A DNA stretch of 64,000 nucleotides, taken from assembly GCA_002812745.2 (NCBI GenBank), contig NCSJ02000113.1, positions 1 through 64,000 of the forward strand, in the 5' to 3' direction. This DNA is from Scytalidium lignicola. Its lineage: Eukaryota > Ascomycota > Leotiomycetes. How positions within the stretch are numbered: position 1 is the first letter of the stretch; each line of letters starts with the position of its first letter. The position numbers and the translations under genes were made by a program. The notes below the pieces were generated by a model that saw only the letters and a list, made by a program, of their open reading frames with translations, was not told the DNA's origin and ran no database searches. Of this stretch, positions 47,096 to 59,983 are shown piece after piece.

Positions 47096-48040
47096 TCTTT
47101 CAACGAAGCGATACCCGGTTTCCCTACTCGAGGAAGGAGACTAGCCCGGTCATTGTGAGAAGATGATCAGTTGTCGATTCAAGTACAGCGGTGCAGAGGG
47201 ATGTAAACACAAATCTAATGAGGCCGGGTGTGGCCTATAGCGAGGCCTTCAGAGAAGACCGTCAAATGTCAGCGCGCATACACACGCCTGTTTTACGATT
47301 CGATTCGGATCTAGGAACCACATCAGTATAATTCATTGGCCCATCTACCTCACATAGTTCTTTAACTTCCAGCGACGATCGCGGATTGGAATACAGGTCT
47401 ACTGCATAATTGGGGAGTTATCTTTCACGAGACGAATATACATAAAAAGAGTCGGCGTTTTCTGGTGTTTATCACATTTCTTGCTCTCTCGAAGCGGAGT
47501 ATATGATGGTGCTTATAGGCGGAGTTCTTAGAATTTTTTTATCTTTCGTTTTTTNAACTTTTTTNCGACAGTCTAGCAGGAGTAAATCTCTGTGTGTCAC
47601 TTTTTGTTGAGGGCTGGGAAGCATTTTTAGTACCCCCTCCTTCCTATCGTGATGGTGTTCAGATTTTGAAAATACATGTGTTTTATAAAAAAAAATTGGA
47701 GTAGCAAGAGGGTGTTTTTGTGGTGTCGAAGGAGGAAGACTTTTAAGGGGGCCATTGTATGTTTGTTTTTACCTTTCTGGATATATATATGGTTTGCAGC
47801 GTCTCCACGCGGATATGGATTAGAGCTTTGCTGGGGAGAATGTTTTTTTTACTCTCGCTATACATATACTGGATAAATAAAAANGATTATAACTACTTGT
47901 CTGTCTATATTTCTAAGTTCATCTTCTCTATGCTATATTCTAAAGCAGAAAAGCCACTATAAATAAAAAANTGTACCGTCTATATCTAGAGCAAAAAAAN
48001 CCAGGAAACAAAAAANCCGAACCATATAGTCAAATATGAT
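47096..48040. other. Convergent spacer, T/A homopolymers
   Basis: 3' ends of the glycosyltransferase and the histidine-phosphatase genes. It has N-flanked T and A runs near 47550, 47884, 47971, 48000 and 48016; no coding frame is supported. Confidence 0.55.
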
Positions 48041-48888
48041 TTATCCTTCCTTCTCATTCTCCGGCGTCAACGTCTCCTTAGGCGTCTGAAACCCAAAATC
48101 ACTCCATTTCTTCTCCGCAACCCGTCTCAAATTCGTCTGCTCCTCCCTCGTAAGCGGAATCTCCTTCCCACTCCTCCTCCTCCTCGACTCCGCCGTTTCC
48201 ACCACACTAGCATCCTCATCCCCATCCCCCTCCGTCACAAAAGTATAAGACCGAAACTCCGTATTCTGCCAACCCGTCCCAAGAAACCCATCATGTCCCT
48301 CCCAATCCTCCGTGAAATAATGCAAAAACCCGCCATGCGTAACAACCACAATATGCGGCTCCGCGCTCTCTACATCCTCCACCACTTTTTGTTCTACCAT
48401 CTCCCGCGCCCTCTTGTCCCTAACTCCCGTAACCAAACCCGTGCCTCCCGCGCCCGCGCATCGATCTTCTCGCCTTCAGGAGCCCACTTCGTTCCGGCGC
48501 TCTTATCATTCCAGCCCTCCTTCACAAACTTCAAGTCCACTACACCACCTTCAGCACCGTTCTCAAACTCCCTCCGCAGTAGATCAGGCGCACTGCCCGT
48601 GTCGCAGGGTAGATCACTCGTCTCCTGCAGCTGCGGCAGCGCGACGACGGGGATGGAGCGGGCTTGGACTTCGTCCGGGAAGGAGAGGAGCGCGGTGTAG
48701 ATTGTGCGGCGGAGAGGGGAGGAGACGATGTCGGTTACTTGGGCGTGGTGGGAGAAGACGGTGGAGAGGGTTGTGCATTGGGTGCGGCCTAGGTCTGTGA
48801 GGAGCGGGTCTGGGAGGGTGTGGTTTTCTTGACGGAGGTTGTGGTAGCCTTGGGCGTGGCGGACTAGGTGGAGGGTTGTTTTTGGCAT
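48041..48888 (-). CDS. Histidine phosphatase (phosphoglycerate-mutase-like), apparent frameshift
   Basis: The family removes phosphate from small molecules or proteins through a phosphohistidine. The first part, from ATG 48888, has the RHG signature as LVRHAQGYHN (His11 is the phospho-acceptor), the SSPLRRT segment and LPQLQETSDLPCDTG. The second part contains the second catalytic histidine in HIVVVTHGGFLHYF and ends KETLTPENEKEG. The two parts are in different frames: the first runs on to a TAG at 48394 and the second is open from 48436, so the shift lies in this overlap. No intron of normal size fits the overlap. A one-base assembly error in this GC-rich stretch is the simplest reading, given the known N problems nearby; a true pseudogene cannot be excluded. 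The relation to yeast Pmu1/YOR283W-type proteins is suggested, not certain. Confidence 0.8.
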
Positions 48889-49581
48889 TTTTCTGTCTCT
48901 GTCTATATTGATTGTATGTGTATGTATAATGCCCTCTCTGAGTGTAGCCTCGCTGTGAACTGGATTCTGGGTTAAAGATGATGCCTTGTGATTTTGGAGG
49001 ATTGAAGAGGAGAACGAATGGTGGGGTGTGTATGCTTTGACAAGATGATGTAGAAGGAGAAGAGAGAGAGAGGTGTAAAGTTTGATTTCTTCAGAAATAA
49101 AAAATGAAGAAACAAAGAAAAGATGACTCTTACTCCTACCTTAGCTAATTACCTTTCAAGACCAGCGATATCGCCCCGGGCCAAATCCAATGCATCGAGA
49201 CGTCAGAATTCTTCGTATCCAATGACGTTGGCAAGTTGAAGTTCGTGCCTGAACTACCAACTAGTGTCGTGGGAAGGTTTGCCGGTGGCAACAGTAATAG
49301 AATGGCAACTTTGCCGAGCTTCAGACAAAGGCATTTATACTTTTGACTTAAGGTCACATAAAAGATGTTTGGGAGAGCTAAAGTGAAGCAAGAGAAGAGA
49401 AACAACTCCGGAATATACAGTAAATATCCTAGATATTTATACCACGCTGGCTTGATATTTGCAAGCATCAAGGTTACTCCTGTCCGTTTTACATCCATCC
49501 AATTCCTGGCTGTTCTTTCTATCCTGAATACTCTAAACCCATCCCAATTTCTCCAAAACCAAGCATTAATACAATTGGACA
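48889..49581. other. Spacer between phosphatase and HUL4 genes
   Basis: It holds the phosphatase promoter and the 3' end of HUL4. The overlapping frames at 49145-49585 (minus) and 49365-49694 (plus) have no recognisable content. Confidence 0.5.
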
Positions 49582-52500
49582 TCAAGCAAACCCAAATCCC
49601 TTTGAATTCTCCAACGCCATTGCCAACTTCTCCTTCAACACTTCCTTACTCGTATACTCTGGTAACAGCAATGTCCCATAGCAGGTATAGCTAGTAGGCA
49701 AATGCCCATCACCAATCCCATTTCTCTGCATTATAAACTGTAAATTACGCAAACCGCCAACCGGGACTCTATCACTTGCTGTGACAAACTCTAGTAATTT
49801 TTTCTTCTGCTCGAGATCGTATTTCCGCACAATGCTCCAGAAATCTCGTACGGTGCGGTGTGTGTCATCCCAGCCGATGTAGCGTGTGTAGCGGCGCAGC
49901 TCGGAGACGTCGATATCTTGGACGCCTTCCACTATAGATTGGAGAGTTTCTTCGTCAAAGAGGCTCACAGAGCGGCGGTCGACGCATGTGAAAAAGCCAG
50001 CTTTGAAGGCTTCAAATTGGGGCCGGACAGACACATCGGTAAGCCAGCGGATATAGTCGCTCACATAGTTGTTGCGGTTTTCGTTGGTTACTAAAGGAGC
50101 ATCAATTGGATTTGTCACTTCTTTAACGTCATCTAACTGAGGCCATTGTGCCAATGGACCCATTTCGTAATTGACGGGTCGGCCGAAATAGTCTATGCTG
50201 AACTCGTATGTTCTGGTGAAAACATCCTCCACGGAGCCATCCTTCTCATCCCACTCCAAGAGAGTGGTGAGACCACTTGAAAGAGCGGGCCAGCCATCAA
50301 CAATATGGTGAAGTTCAGTGATATCGCGCCCGAGCAGCTTACGGAATAAAGCTTTGGGGAATGTGACTGGTAGAGTTAAGCCATTGTATACCGCCAACCC
50401 TACAATTAGACCAATGAGCTCAAATTTCCAGAGAGGTTCAGGTGAACCTGGCTGAAACCATGTCATCTTCGTTACAGGATCCATTGTAAAAGCACCTATT
50501 TCCTATCAGTGTTCTGCAAATGTAATAGTAATCATAGACTTCAGGCTTACCATAGTCGGGATTGAGGGCTTCTGCAATAGCTAAACGAAAAAACTCCTGT
50601 TGGACACCGCCAGAGTCTGAGCCCTCCTCCCCGCTGTCCTCACCAAGTCGAATTTTCAAAGGCCTTGAGAGTTCCCTTTCCTCCCGCCTCCATAGATAGT
50701 TGAAAGCATCGGCAAGAACATGGCTGCGACGAATGTGAAGAACTAAATAGGTAGATGTAGCTATTTTCATGCGATCCTGCAATCTCCGACGATCACGATC
50801 ATCAGTCATTAAGTTATTTGCAGATGTGGTTGAGTTCATAAGGCTTATGATGTTGCGGGCTGCCTCATAGGATTTACTCATGTGAGAGAAGTTAATAGCA
50901 CGAAAATACGTGACTAAAGTAGACGGATCGAAGAGATAAGGATGATCAAGCAGATGTATCGTTCGTTTGTTAGGCTCAAATGAAAGCCACTCAAGCGGCA
51001 ATGTCATGGCATCCAGGCGTTGTCCAAAATACTCTGTGCGGAAAAGAATATCTCCAAGAAGGAGTGACTTTCTATTTTTATCTGAATAGAATTAGCTCAG
51101 ATCGACACTGAAAGATTGATGGAGAGCCTTACATATCGCTGCCATCATGGCTAAAGCTCCTCCAAAAGGACTATCTGCAGGGATTTCACCTTTTCCATCC
51201 CAGTCTTCCATCATAACGGTCCTAGCCCAGTCAAGGATCAGTGTGGGTGCTTTCTTTTCATGAAGGTCCCGCTCTTGGTCAGAGAAATTTAGCAATGGTG
51301 GTGTAGCAAAATCTAGAAACTTGAATGTCGATAGTATCGCCTCTAGGATATCGGTATCTGCAGTATCCTCAGGCTTAATCTCGCCTTGCAACTCAAGCAA
51401 TTCTGCATAGCGACGTCTTGTTGGTATAGCTGCAAACACTCTACGTGCTAATCTCAATGCTAGCTCATCAGACATAATATCTTGGTATTGAAGAGACCAA
51501 GCCCCCATTCTCATTTCAGACTTGTCATATGGGTCAACGGCCCTCCTACCGAAGGAGCGAAGCCGAGATAGATTTGCGAGGGAATGATCATCGTCAACTA
51601 GTGGGACCGCAGCAACTAGTGCGTGAAGGCATATATTTATGACCTGAGCCGCATCCGAGTTTGACAAGGGAATGTTCGATGAAAATGTATGATGCTGGCG
51701 CTCTTTTGCCCAGTCGTATGCTGTCTCTAATGCTTCTGGGGGTCTGAAAAGCGATCCTGCGACTATCCAAAGACTATCAAATACTAAAGATGGTGCAACT
51801 CTAGTTAGCCGTAGCATAAGGTACCAAATAGTTTGAGTGTCGAAAAGGACCTTTTTGTCGTTGCTGAAGGATCGCAACAGAGAATCTGGCCTGCTTAGAA
51901 CATCGAAAATGCTCTGTTCAATAAAGCCACGCCACTGATCCTTAAGTGACTGAGGATACGGCGACCCTGCCGGAATTGGAAGACTTCGGCGTAGTACGAC
52001 GGAGTTTNCTTCGAAATCTTTTGAGTTTGTCATCGATCTTACGAGGTTCAAGCGAGTGCTTTTCACAGGTACCATCTGTCTGTAATACATCACAGAGAAA
52101 ATTGATAGTATCAATCGAAAGATACGGTAATGACTGAGGCAGTGGAACCTCACCCACAGGCACACGGATTGGAGATTTGATCTCCGTGGCTTTCTCTTCG
52201 GTACACTCAGCTGGTTCCGGTTTCTGAGGCTCCCTGGCTTCTTCCCGCTCATATGTTTCTTGTTTCGGATCCTGGACATTGATAACAGGTAGAGGTTTAG
52301 CTAGACGAACAGATGCGTTTATCCCCAGTAATTCCGGATTGGACGCGGTCGACTGCCTGGAGAGTTTTCGCTTCGGCTTAGTTTGTAGAGGCTCTCGGCA
52401 CAAAGAAAGAATATCGTTTGCACCATCTGCTAATTTCGGTGAATTGGATAAGTTTAACACCCCTTTGGTAGTTTGAGCGTCCAGAGTTGTTGGGTGGGAA

Positions 52501-53661
52501 GTTCTACGGCTGTGTGAATTAGGTATATGCCGAGGACTGGGGGCCGGATGCGCTTTTGAGTCTACCAGGTTATTGAATTTCGTCTCAGTCCTAGGATTAT
52601 TCTCTGCTGCCCTTCTTGACTCTCCATGATTTAATTCTTCACGCTCTGGTGCATTCTGCTCTGTAATAGCTTCAGGTCGCCGAGGAGGTGAGCTACCCCG
52701 CCTGATGGGTCTCTTATCCTCAACCATATCTGCAGTGGCATGCTCTTCACCATTTCTTTCTTTTGATGCTAAGAGGGTCTGGGGGATTTGCTCGCTCTTT
52801 TCAGAAGGTATGGGAACCCTTGGCCGCGGCCTCGTTAATGACTCAAGGTTCCTCGGCGCAAACCATTCGAGGACTTTGAAAGGTGTTGCCTCAAACACAT
52901 TCTGCACAAACGACTTGTGATCCTTAGTGGTAGGCTGCGACAGAGAGTTGAGAGTAGCATCTACCCCGGCAGCAATTTCCTCCTTACTCAACCCCTCACT
53001 CTCACGCTCTATGTCATGATCCTTCGCAGATGAAGTGGGATGAGAAGCCTCCTTTGGAATTTTAGCATCTGGTCGATCATTTGCAGTAGGTAATCTTCGC
53101 GAGGGTGTTGCCCTTCCGTTGACTCGTAACCTGTCATTGCTCACAGAGGCCTTTGTTGGTGGAATTTTAAGATAATTGCTCGCCAGTGACTCTTGAGGAC
53201 TGGCGCTAGGATTGTAGCAGAGGCCTTGCTCTGGGTTATCTTGACTGGCAAGGTAGATTGCTAACGTCCTAGCACTTGTAGCATTATATCTCCGTACTGG
53301 AGCCCCACTAGCAAGTCGTTTTCGGCAGGAGAAGCAGGTAGGCGTACTGCAGAACTTGGCTTGGCAACCATAACGGACTTGGTTGATGTATCTGAATAAT
53401 TGTCAGTCCTAAATATGGTTGCACATAGTTTTGAAATGTAACTGACCTATCCACTAAGATCTGAAAGTGATGCCGCCGACTTGCATGATGTATTGTGTAA
53501 ACCCGTTTTGGATCTTCAATATCCGTCACAAGTTTCTTCAGTTCAGTCGGCGCATCTTGGGGAAGACGTGGGAATGGTGCTGCAGCCCACAAGGCTGCAT
53601 AAACTTCGGAATCGCCGCCTGAAAGTCGGTCATCTCGGAGCAGTTGGGTATCTCGAGTCAT
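49582..53661 (-). CDS. hul4: HECT-type E3 ubiquitin ligase, Hul4-like
   Basis: Transfers ubiquitin from an E2 to substrates through a thioester. Four exons, 53661-53447, 53391-51133, 51081-50551 and 50495-49582, with introns of 51-55 nt, give 1305 residues if the N at 52008 is ignored; with it the frame breaks inside KLKRFRRNSVVL. The N-terminal zinc region (YINQVRYGCQAKFCSTP, then CFSCRKRLA) resembles the AZUL finger of UBE3A-type ligases. A long disordered part (about 140-600) follows, rich in Pro, Arg and Glu. The HECT domain occupies about the last 340 residues, from KIRLGEDSGEEGSDSGGVQQ, with the catalytic Cys at about 1272 in PTSYTCYGTLLLPEY, 33 residues from the C-terminal end. Intron 3 splits PDYG from AFTMDPV. 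The length and domain order match fungal Hul4. It is divergent from REI1 with 580 bp between starts. Confidence 0.93.
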
Positions 53662-54241
53662 GACATTAATGGTTGTCCTCAGAATATATACTGATGAACA
53701 AAAATTGTAGTCCTCCTAGAGAAGACATACATGCTTTGAACTGTTCTGAGGAGTGATGAGACAGCAATATAGCGCAAGTTATCGGCCTCGGGATAGATCC
53801 TGCTACGGGTCCTTCGCGAGCATCAACAGCCGCGTCTCAAAGGAGCTCAGATTGCTGACTACACAAGGGTGTAACCAATATGCCGTCGCCTCAGGCACCA
53901 ACTACGTAATAGGGCCCAGAGGCAAAACTCCCCCACCATGAACCCAAGAGGGAAATTTCAGAAGGAACAACCAGAAATCGAGATCAGTTTGACACCACCT
54001 GATCTATTTTCGAGTCATTCTCGGGCCGGTGATTCTCCCATAACTACAAAAGAGGCACGAGAGGTTCACAGAATCCAGAAGACCGCGCTTGAAATCCCGA
54101 GCCAGGACTAGAAGTGGTTTTGTCAGATCAACGGCTAGTTCCTCCTTATCAATCAGCATTTGTCAAAGGGTGTGTGAAATAAAAACCGCCACATATTAAA
54201 CATTAAAAACTTCACTCTACAACTTCAACTTTGCAAAAACC
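53662..54241. promoter_or_regulatory. Bidirectional promoter region of HUL4 and REI1
   Basis: 580 bp between two divergent start codons of conserved genes. No gene is seen inside; the leader near 54200 is CA/AT-rich. A shared promoter is inferred from spacing alone. Confidence 0.45.
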
Positions 54242-55995
54242 ATGGCATCGATAACAGCTAGTAGAGTTCCTGCTTCTGGCCTGGCCACCGCCGCCGAGAT
54301 AAGTTCGACTCATCCATATACTTGCAATACATGTCAAGTTGCATTTCGAAATAGTGAGTTGCAAAGAGGGCACATGAGGAGTGACTGGCAGTAAGTTTTC
54401 TTAGTATTGTTGCATCAACTTGTTTCTGATTATAAGTATAGCCGTTATAATTTGAAGCGCCGTGTCACCTCTTTACCACCGATCTCATCTGAAGTGTTCA
54501 CCGAGAAGGTCCTCCAAGCGCAAGCCTCTTCGACCGCAGCAGCCACAAAAGCTGCCTACGAGAAAACATGCACTGCATGCTCAAGGACATACTTCAGTGA
54601 GAATGCCTACCAAAATCATCTTGGAAGCCAGAAGCATAAGGCCAATGTATTGGCGGAGCGTGATGGACCGTCTGTGGCAGATCGCGATGAAGTCAGCTCG
54701 GTCATGAGTTCTACCTTCTCTCTTGGCGAGCCAACCACAATCAATGAGTCTATTGATTCAGATGCCGAGGAGGAGTTTAATGAGGTGATTGAGAGTATGA
54801 AGAAGTCGAACCTGAAAGACGTCCCACCAGCCACCCGAAGGCCATCAAGGCCACACCATTCAGTGGAACTGGAAAAGTCGGGGGCGAGATCAGCCACGGC
54901 ATCTTCTGAGGTCACTGCAAATGGTGAAAAGGCAACAGGAGATACCCTAAACCAATGTCTCTTCTGTACTTTCTCTTCCCCATCGCTACCGTTGAATGTT
55001 TCCCACATGGAAAGGATACACGGCATGTTCATTCCCGAGAAGAACTACCTCGTAAATCTGGAAGGATTAATTGGATCTTTATACGAGAAGATACACGAAT
55101 ATCATGAATGTCTCTACTGTGGAAAGCTAAAGCCGAGTGTTTTCGGATTGCAAACACATATGCGGGATAAAGGACACTGTAAGATCCCTTTTGGGACCGA
55201 GGACGAGCAACTTGAAATTGGCGAATTTTACGACTTCACAAGTACCTATTCTGATGCTGAAGAGGAATCTGACTCTGAGGACGAAGATCCAAAGCGCCAT
55301 GGTGGGGTCAAGTTGGGTGCTAGACGTGCAATCACTACCGACGATGACGAGGAGATAGGCCACGGCGACGGATGGGAAACTGATAGTTCAGCCTCTTCCC
55401 TCGATTCTGCGGACCTTACAGCCGTACCTCTTGACCAACGCGATCACCAATACGAGAAACTAAAACAACATTCGCACCATTCACACTCGGACCCTCGACC
55501 TCACCGAAATACGGACGGGTGGCATTCTCACGCTCACAAGCACGCACATGCAGTTTTTTATGACGAGTATGAGCTACACTTACCTTCTGGCAGAACTGCA
55601 GGTCATCGATCCTTGAACAGATACTTCAAGCAGAACCTACACAACCATCCATCTCCAGCTGAAAGAGAGCAGTTGGCCATCGAGGCAGCAGCCGCTGATT
55701 CTGATTCTGAGGCCGACGACAGAGTTGCAGGTCGCAATGAAGGAGAACGAGGCAGGGCCGTAGTGAGCCGTGCAAACGGAGGCCTTGGAATGATCGGAGT
55801 TAGCGAAGCAAAGAAAAAGGAGGTTCAGGCTGTTGAGAAAAGATCGAGGAAACTTGAAGAAAGAGAGAGGCGTAAGTTCCAGTGGGGTAATAATAAACAA
55901 AGCAATTCGCAAAAGCATTTCAGGGTAAGTAAAAGCCGCGAATTCTGCATGTCTCACATGATAATAACGAGCCTTAGGATCCTTTGCTGCAATGA
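54242..55995 (+). CDS. rei1: Cytoplasmic 60S biogenesis factor Rei1 (ZNF622 family)
   Basis: Acts in the cytosol in late maturation of pre-60S ribosomal subunits, where it helps release Arx1 and monitors the peptide exit tunnel (known for yeast Rei1). Three exons, 54242-54390, 54442-55924 and 55978-55995, give 549 residues. The four zinc fingers are visible: YTCNTCQVAF with H-x5-H after splicing to SDWHRYNLKRRV, KTCTACSRTYF, CLFCTFSSPS and ECLYCGKLKPS. An acidic segment (EEESDSEDED) follows, then the family-typical His-rich part and basic RSRKLEERERRKFQWG. The last exon is six codons including the stop and gives the conserved C-terminus KHFRDPLLQ; without it the frame would add about 36 unrelated residues. 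That C-terminal end is the part inserted in the exit tunnel in yeast. Nothing unusual in sequence. Confidence 0.95.
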
Positions 55996-56656
55996 TCTTT
56001 CAGCATCATTTCTTCAGGACTTGCGTCTATGGTTGTTTCCTTATCCTTGAGAGCAACTGTGACAAATGAACATTCCAGAGAGCTGCTTTCGATGTTTTGA
56101 ACAGCATGGTAGGGCTTTATGAACGGCGTTTACGATGAACGACAGGAGGCAATATCATAGGGTGGTGGGAGGAATATACTATGTCTTACATTGTCCTATA
56201 GAAGTAAATATTCCTCTAGAATTGGAATAGAATCATCGATGCAAATATTGAGAAATATGTGTTAAATATAAAACGTTAGGTTCTCAATCTAAGGAATCCG
56301 TCTCAATTTGAACACCTTTCCTGTTCTCCTAGTCTTTTTTGTTAATTAGTTTTTGACGCCCCCTTTTCCCCTCAGGCATTGTGATTGTCGCAGGGAGGAT
56401 CACTAAGCGACGGCGGGTGGCAGCAGCCATCCTAGCAAGCGAAATAATAATCCCAGATGGGATGGACAATTCAAGACGCAAAGTTCCCCCCTTTGAGAAA
56501 TCAACCTCAACTCCATCCTTTCGAACAGTAAATTTCCTACTATAACGCTCCTGACTGCAATATTCTCTTTGTAATTTAAAATACCTTCTTTTCATCTATA
56601 TATAAAAACTACCAATGCGACAGTAGCCATCTCCAACTGGCGCGATCGAAGGAGCA
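55996..56656. other. Spacer between REI1 and the zinc-finger/coiled-coil gene
   Basis: 3' end of REI1 and promoter of the next gene. The minus-strand frame at 56329-56595 overlaps the promoter and has no domain, so it is left out. Confidence 0.5.
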
Positions 56657-58482
56657 ATGGCTGAACAAATGGGTACCCCTGGTTCAAACGCTGATACTTC
56701 TGTTAATGGTACGAGGTTAAGTGCACCGAAGGATAAGAGTTGTCCTTTCTGCCATCAAGCATTCACATCTTCATCGCTTGGTCGACATCTCGACCTCTAT
56801 ATCAAGGAGAAAAATCCAAAGCCAGCAGATGGAATACACGATGTCATCGAGATCAAGAAAATACGAGGGGGGATCACAAGAAGACAGCCTAGGAATTCGA
56901 GTGCAAAAAGAGAAGGATCAACTCCTAGTGGAACCCCGAATGCAGCTGAAGGGCGCAGTCCTCATAACGATGGAGGAAACATTTCACCTGGTCTAAGAAG
57001 AACCAACACTGATGGCTCAGAAATGAGCAAAAGCCCGCGAAAACCTATATACATTGTTAATGGGGCAACCTTTGAAACAACGGGTGTGATCAACAATATA
57101 CCAGCTACGAGAAATAGTGAACAGCGAAATTGGGATGGGGATTCAGGAGATGCAGGCAGACGACTAGATCAAAGAAGTAGGACTGTTAGTAGACAAATGC
57201 TGGCAAAGAGTACATTTGAACAAAAACAAAAGATGATGGATGCTCTGGATCATTCAAGAGCTGCTGAGCTGGCACTGCGGGAGCTATTTGGTGCAATTAG
57301 ATCTTCGAAGTAAGTCCTCCCTAGCACCACACCAAGTCTGGCATGACACTTACGGTTGTTCTCTGCAGACAACGTATTGATGGCCCTTCGATATTTGACT
57401 ACGATCCTCTTGGTATGGATTTTCCAGGCCTCGTCCTCCATTGTCTACCACCAACACCGACGATAAATGCCACCTCCCCTATACCAACACCACTGACATG
57501 GTCAAACCACCCGCCAGGAGAACCTCAATTTGAGGCTCTTAAATCTCATTTCAAATCCCATTTCCATCATTGGGAAATCTCCTGTTCAATTGCCAACACC
57601 GAGCCCAAAGATGACCTGTCGTATCCTCCTCAATCGCAATTACATCTAGAAGATGACCCGGCTGAATTAATACGTCGACGACAGGAAGAGGCGATCGAAC
57701 TTGAAAAGCAGGTCAACGCCCATCTAGATGCAGTTTATACTCAATGGATGTCTGTCCCAGCCGAGCGACGGGGTTCCATTTGGACTCTGGAGCTAGCGCG
57801 TCATGTAGGACTAAAATCGACAGAGATCCAGAAACTTAGAAGAGATCAGGAACTGAAGGAGCAGGAGATTGCACACTTGAAGCTTCAGGTTGAAGAACTA
57901 AGCAGGCTTCAGCAACCAAGGGAGTTTAAGTTGATGCCGCCAAGTACATTGCCTATAACCTACAAGCTCATGGATATAATGGCGGAGACAGGAATAATGG
58001 GGTCCAGTGTTGGATTCAATCTGGGGGATAGAAACTTGCACCTCGATGTTGCAGTTGAGCGCGTGATAGAGAGGTGGAAGAACGTTGTAAAACAAGCCAG
58101 AAGTGTTGGAATGGCGAGCCAAAAAACATTAAGCGCAGGCATTGAGCCGTCGACCCCTGACCTTTCAACTCAAGCTCAATCCCACCCCCAGCCGAGCGCA
58201 AATGCAACATCAAACGCGAATGCAACTACCCAATCAACACCAGATGCTGGAGCCATGGGAAGTGATCAGGATGCAGAAGGCGATGCCGAAATGGAAGATG
58301 AGGATGCCTTCGCCGATATGACTGAGCCAGCTCCTGTTCCTCGAGCTCCTGATGCACCAATGACAGCTGCGGCAACTTACAGACTTACAAACGGCAATGG
58401 GGCTGCAAATGCGGTGAACGCGATGGATGGTTTAGAAAACACAACTGCAGCCATGGTCTCCGGGTACGTCAGACTTGGTTAA
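56657..58482 (+). CDS. Conserved fungal zinc-finger/coiled-coil protein of unknown function
   Basis: Two exons, 56657-57309 and 57369-58482 (59-nt intron, CTGCAG acceptor), give 588 residues. Function is not recognised. An N-terminal zinc-ribbon-like motif has Cys29, Cys32 and His44 (SCPFCHQAFTSSSLGRHLDL), followed by DGIHDVIEIKKIRGGITRRQ. A Ser/Thr-rich linker leads to a Gln/Lys helix (FEQKQKMMDALDHSRAAELA). The exon-2 part starts GPSIFDYDPLGMDFPG, then a helical region (IRRRQEEAIELEKQVNAHLD; KLRRDQELKEQEIAHLKLQV) likely to form a coiled coil, and a low-complexity Ala/Asn/Thr tail with an acidic patch (DAEGDAEMEDEDAFADM). The layout suggests a nuclear or scaffold protein. A further C-terminal intron near 58465 (GG|GTACGT) is possible but no convincing acceptor was found, so the frame is ended at 58482. 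Confidence 0.82.
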
Positions 58483-59983
58483 CAGCTGGGAGTCTATGTG
58501 TGGGAGACTTAAAGTCATAAAAATGCTCGGGTTTCGATCCCTGAAAAAGCCAAAAGTTGTCAAGGAGTTTACATCCTTTTGGCAGTGAAGATGGCGATAA
58601 TGGCGTAGTGTTTGACCTGTAGAGACAATAGGTGTTTCAATATGTACTGATGGGAGGCTTTATTAGCATGTGTATTGGATACCAAGAGGCGGGCGTTGAA
58701 ATTGCATTCCTTTTTCTAACATCCTGTCTGAACTGCCATGCCTGAGGGCCTATCTTATTTGCTAATCATCTATTCATGAATAATCAATCAATTTATTTCA
58801 ATCAATTGTTACAATAGTTAGACTTCCTATAACTTACAAACGAAGGTATTTATCGTTTGGCAGGATTACGTCAAACTGTATTACTTTCGATAACTTCTGG
58901 CTGGTGCTGTTTCGTCAAACGTTCTCGAACTTTGTAACTTCCAAATAAAATCCTCACGCCAGACGTAGAGCATGGCTATAATTTTTTCAAAGCCCTGACT
59001 ACCCCCTGTCTCTTTACCCCTATCTATTCATATATATTCACAGTACTTTTTTTATGCAAACATAGTCAACGGACCTCTAAAATGCATGCTTTTTAACCCT
59101 GCTCCTGATCCTAACCTCCTTGCAATATGATTGTCATGGCTCGTTATTAGCTTCTGGGTCTACTCTTTTACTTCCTTTGAGAGTTAGGTACTAGGCTGCT
59201 TGTCGCGCTTGAGGAGTAAGTTCTATGATCTAATACTCTTAAATTGACAGTGAAATTGCCGTTACGGCCGGAAGCCATTCTATACTGTCGGCGTTAAGTT
59301 ACCGTACAGCTTTATAGGAGATAAGCCAGCAGGAACCCAGGCAATGACGTAGACGGAGGGAACTAACCCGCCTGACATAAGCAAATACGAAAGGGCGAAA
59401 GAGTGAGATAGAAGAAAAATGCCACATTGGAAGACTGATGACTTCTAATATGGGCCTTGAACCGTCTAGAATCGCATTTGCGGAGGTAAGTAGCCATTCA
59501 TACCTCGAGCTGCCGCTGCCGCAGCGGCGGGTAAGTCGGGTTTAAGGGATAGGGTGAACGGGCGGGACCTTCCAGTACTAGGGGGCAATCGAATCATTGA
59601 AACTTTGATGGGGGTTAATAATTCACCAGCAAACTACCACTCACTCGGCAACCTTTTCCCGAAAACCACAGACTGGCGCACGATCTAAGTCTGCATCAAT
59701 ACTTCCGCTATGGCTTGCAAGATGGAAAATCATCTTTTCATTTATATATTACCATGGCCGTCTGCTGAGGTCATTCAGAATTTCTCTTTGGCCAGGAGTA
59801 GCTTATATCGTTGCGACAACTGCAACAGAAAGGAAGGAAATCCACGAGAAGATCACCGCATTGTCTGAGTCGATCCTTGCAACTACCCCCCATCCTTGAG
59901 ATTTTGATTCATCTCCAACTTCTTTTATTTCCCGTCGCTCCCAGACTCTTTTTGGGATATCGATTAGACTTAAGATAGCGAGG
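58483..59983. other. Gene-free 1.5-kb spacer before the MFS gene
   Basis: 3' UTR of the preceding gene, AT-rich sequence, a short CTGCCGCTGCCGCAGCGGCGG palindromic GC patch near 59508-59528, and the MFS promoter. No coding frame is supported; the minus frame starting at 60294 is a shadow of the MFS N-terminus. Confidence 0.5.

Noticed and set aside
49145..49585. 146-codon minus frame downstream of HUL4
   Set aside because: Begins in the 3' end of HUL4 and shows no recognisable domain.
56329..56595. 88-codon minus frame antisense to a promoter
   Set aside because: No domain; ends against the leader of the next gene; the basic bias follows base composition.
58525..58550. T-loop-like word (gggtttcgatccc) suggesting a tRNA
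   Set aside because: No matching acceptor, D or anticodon stems at the required distances.
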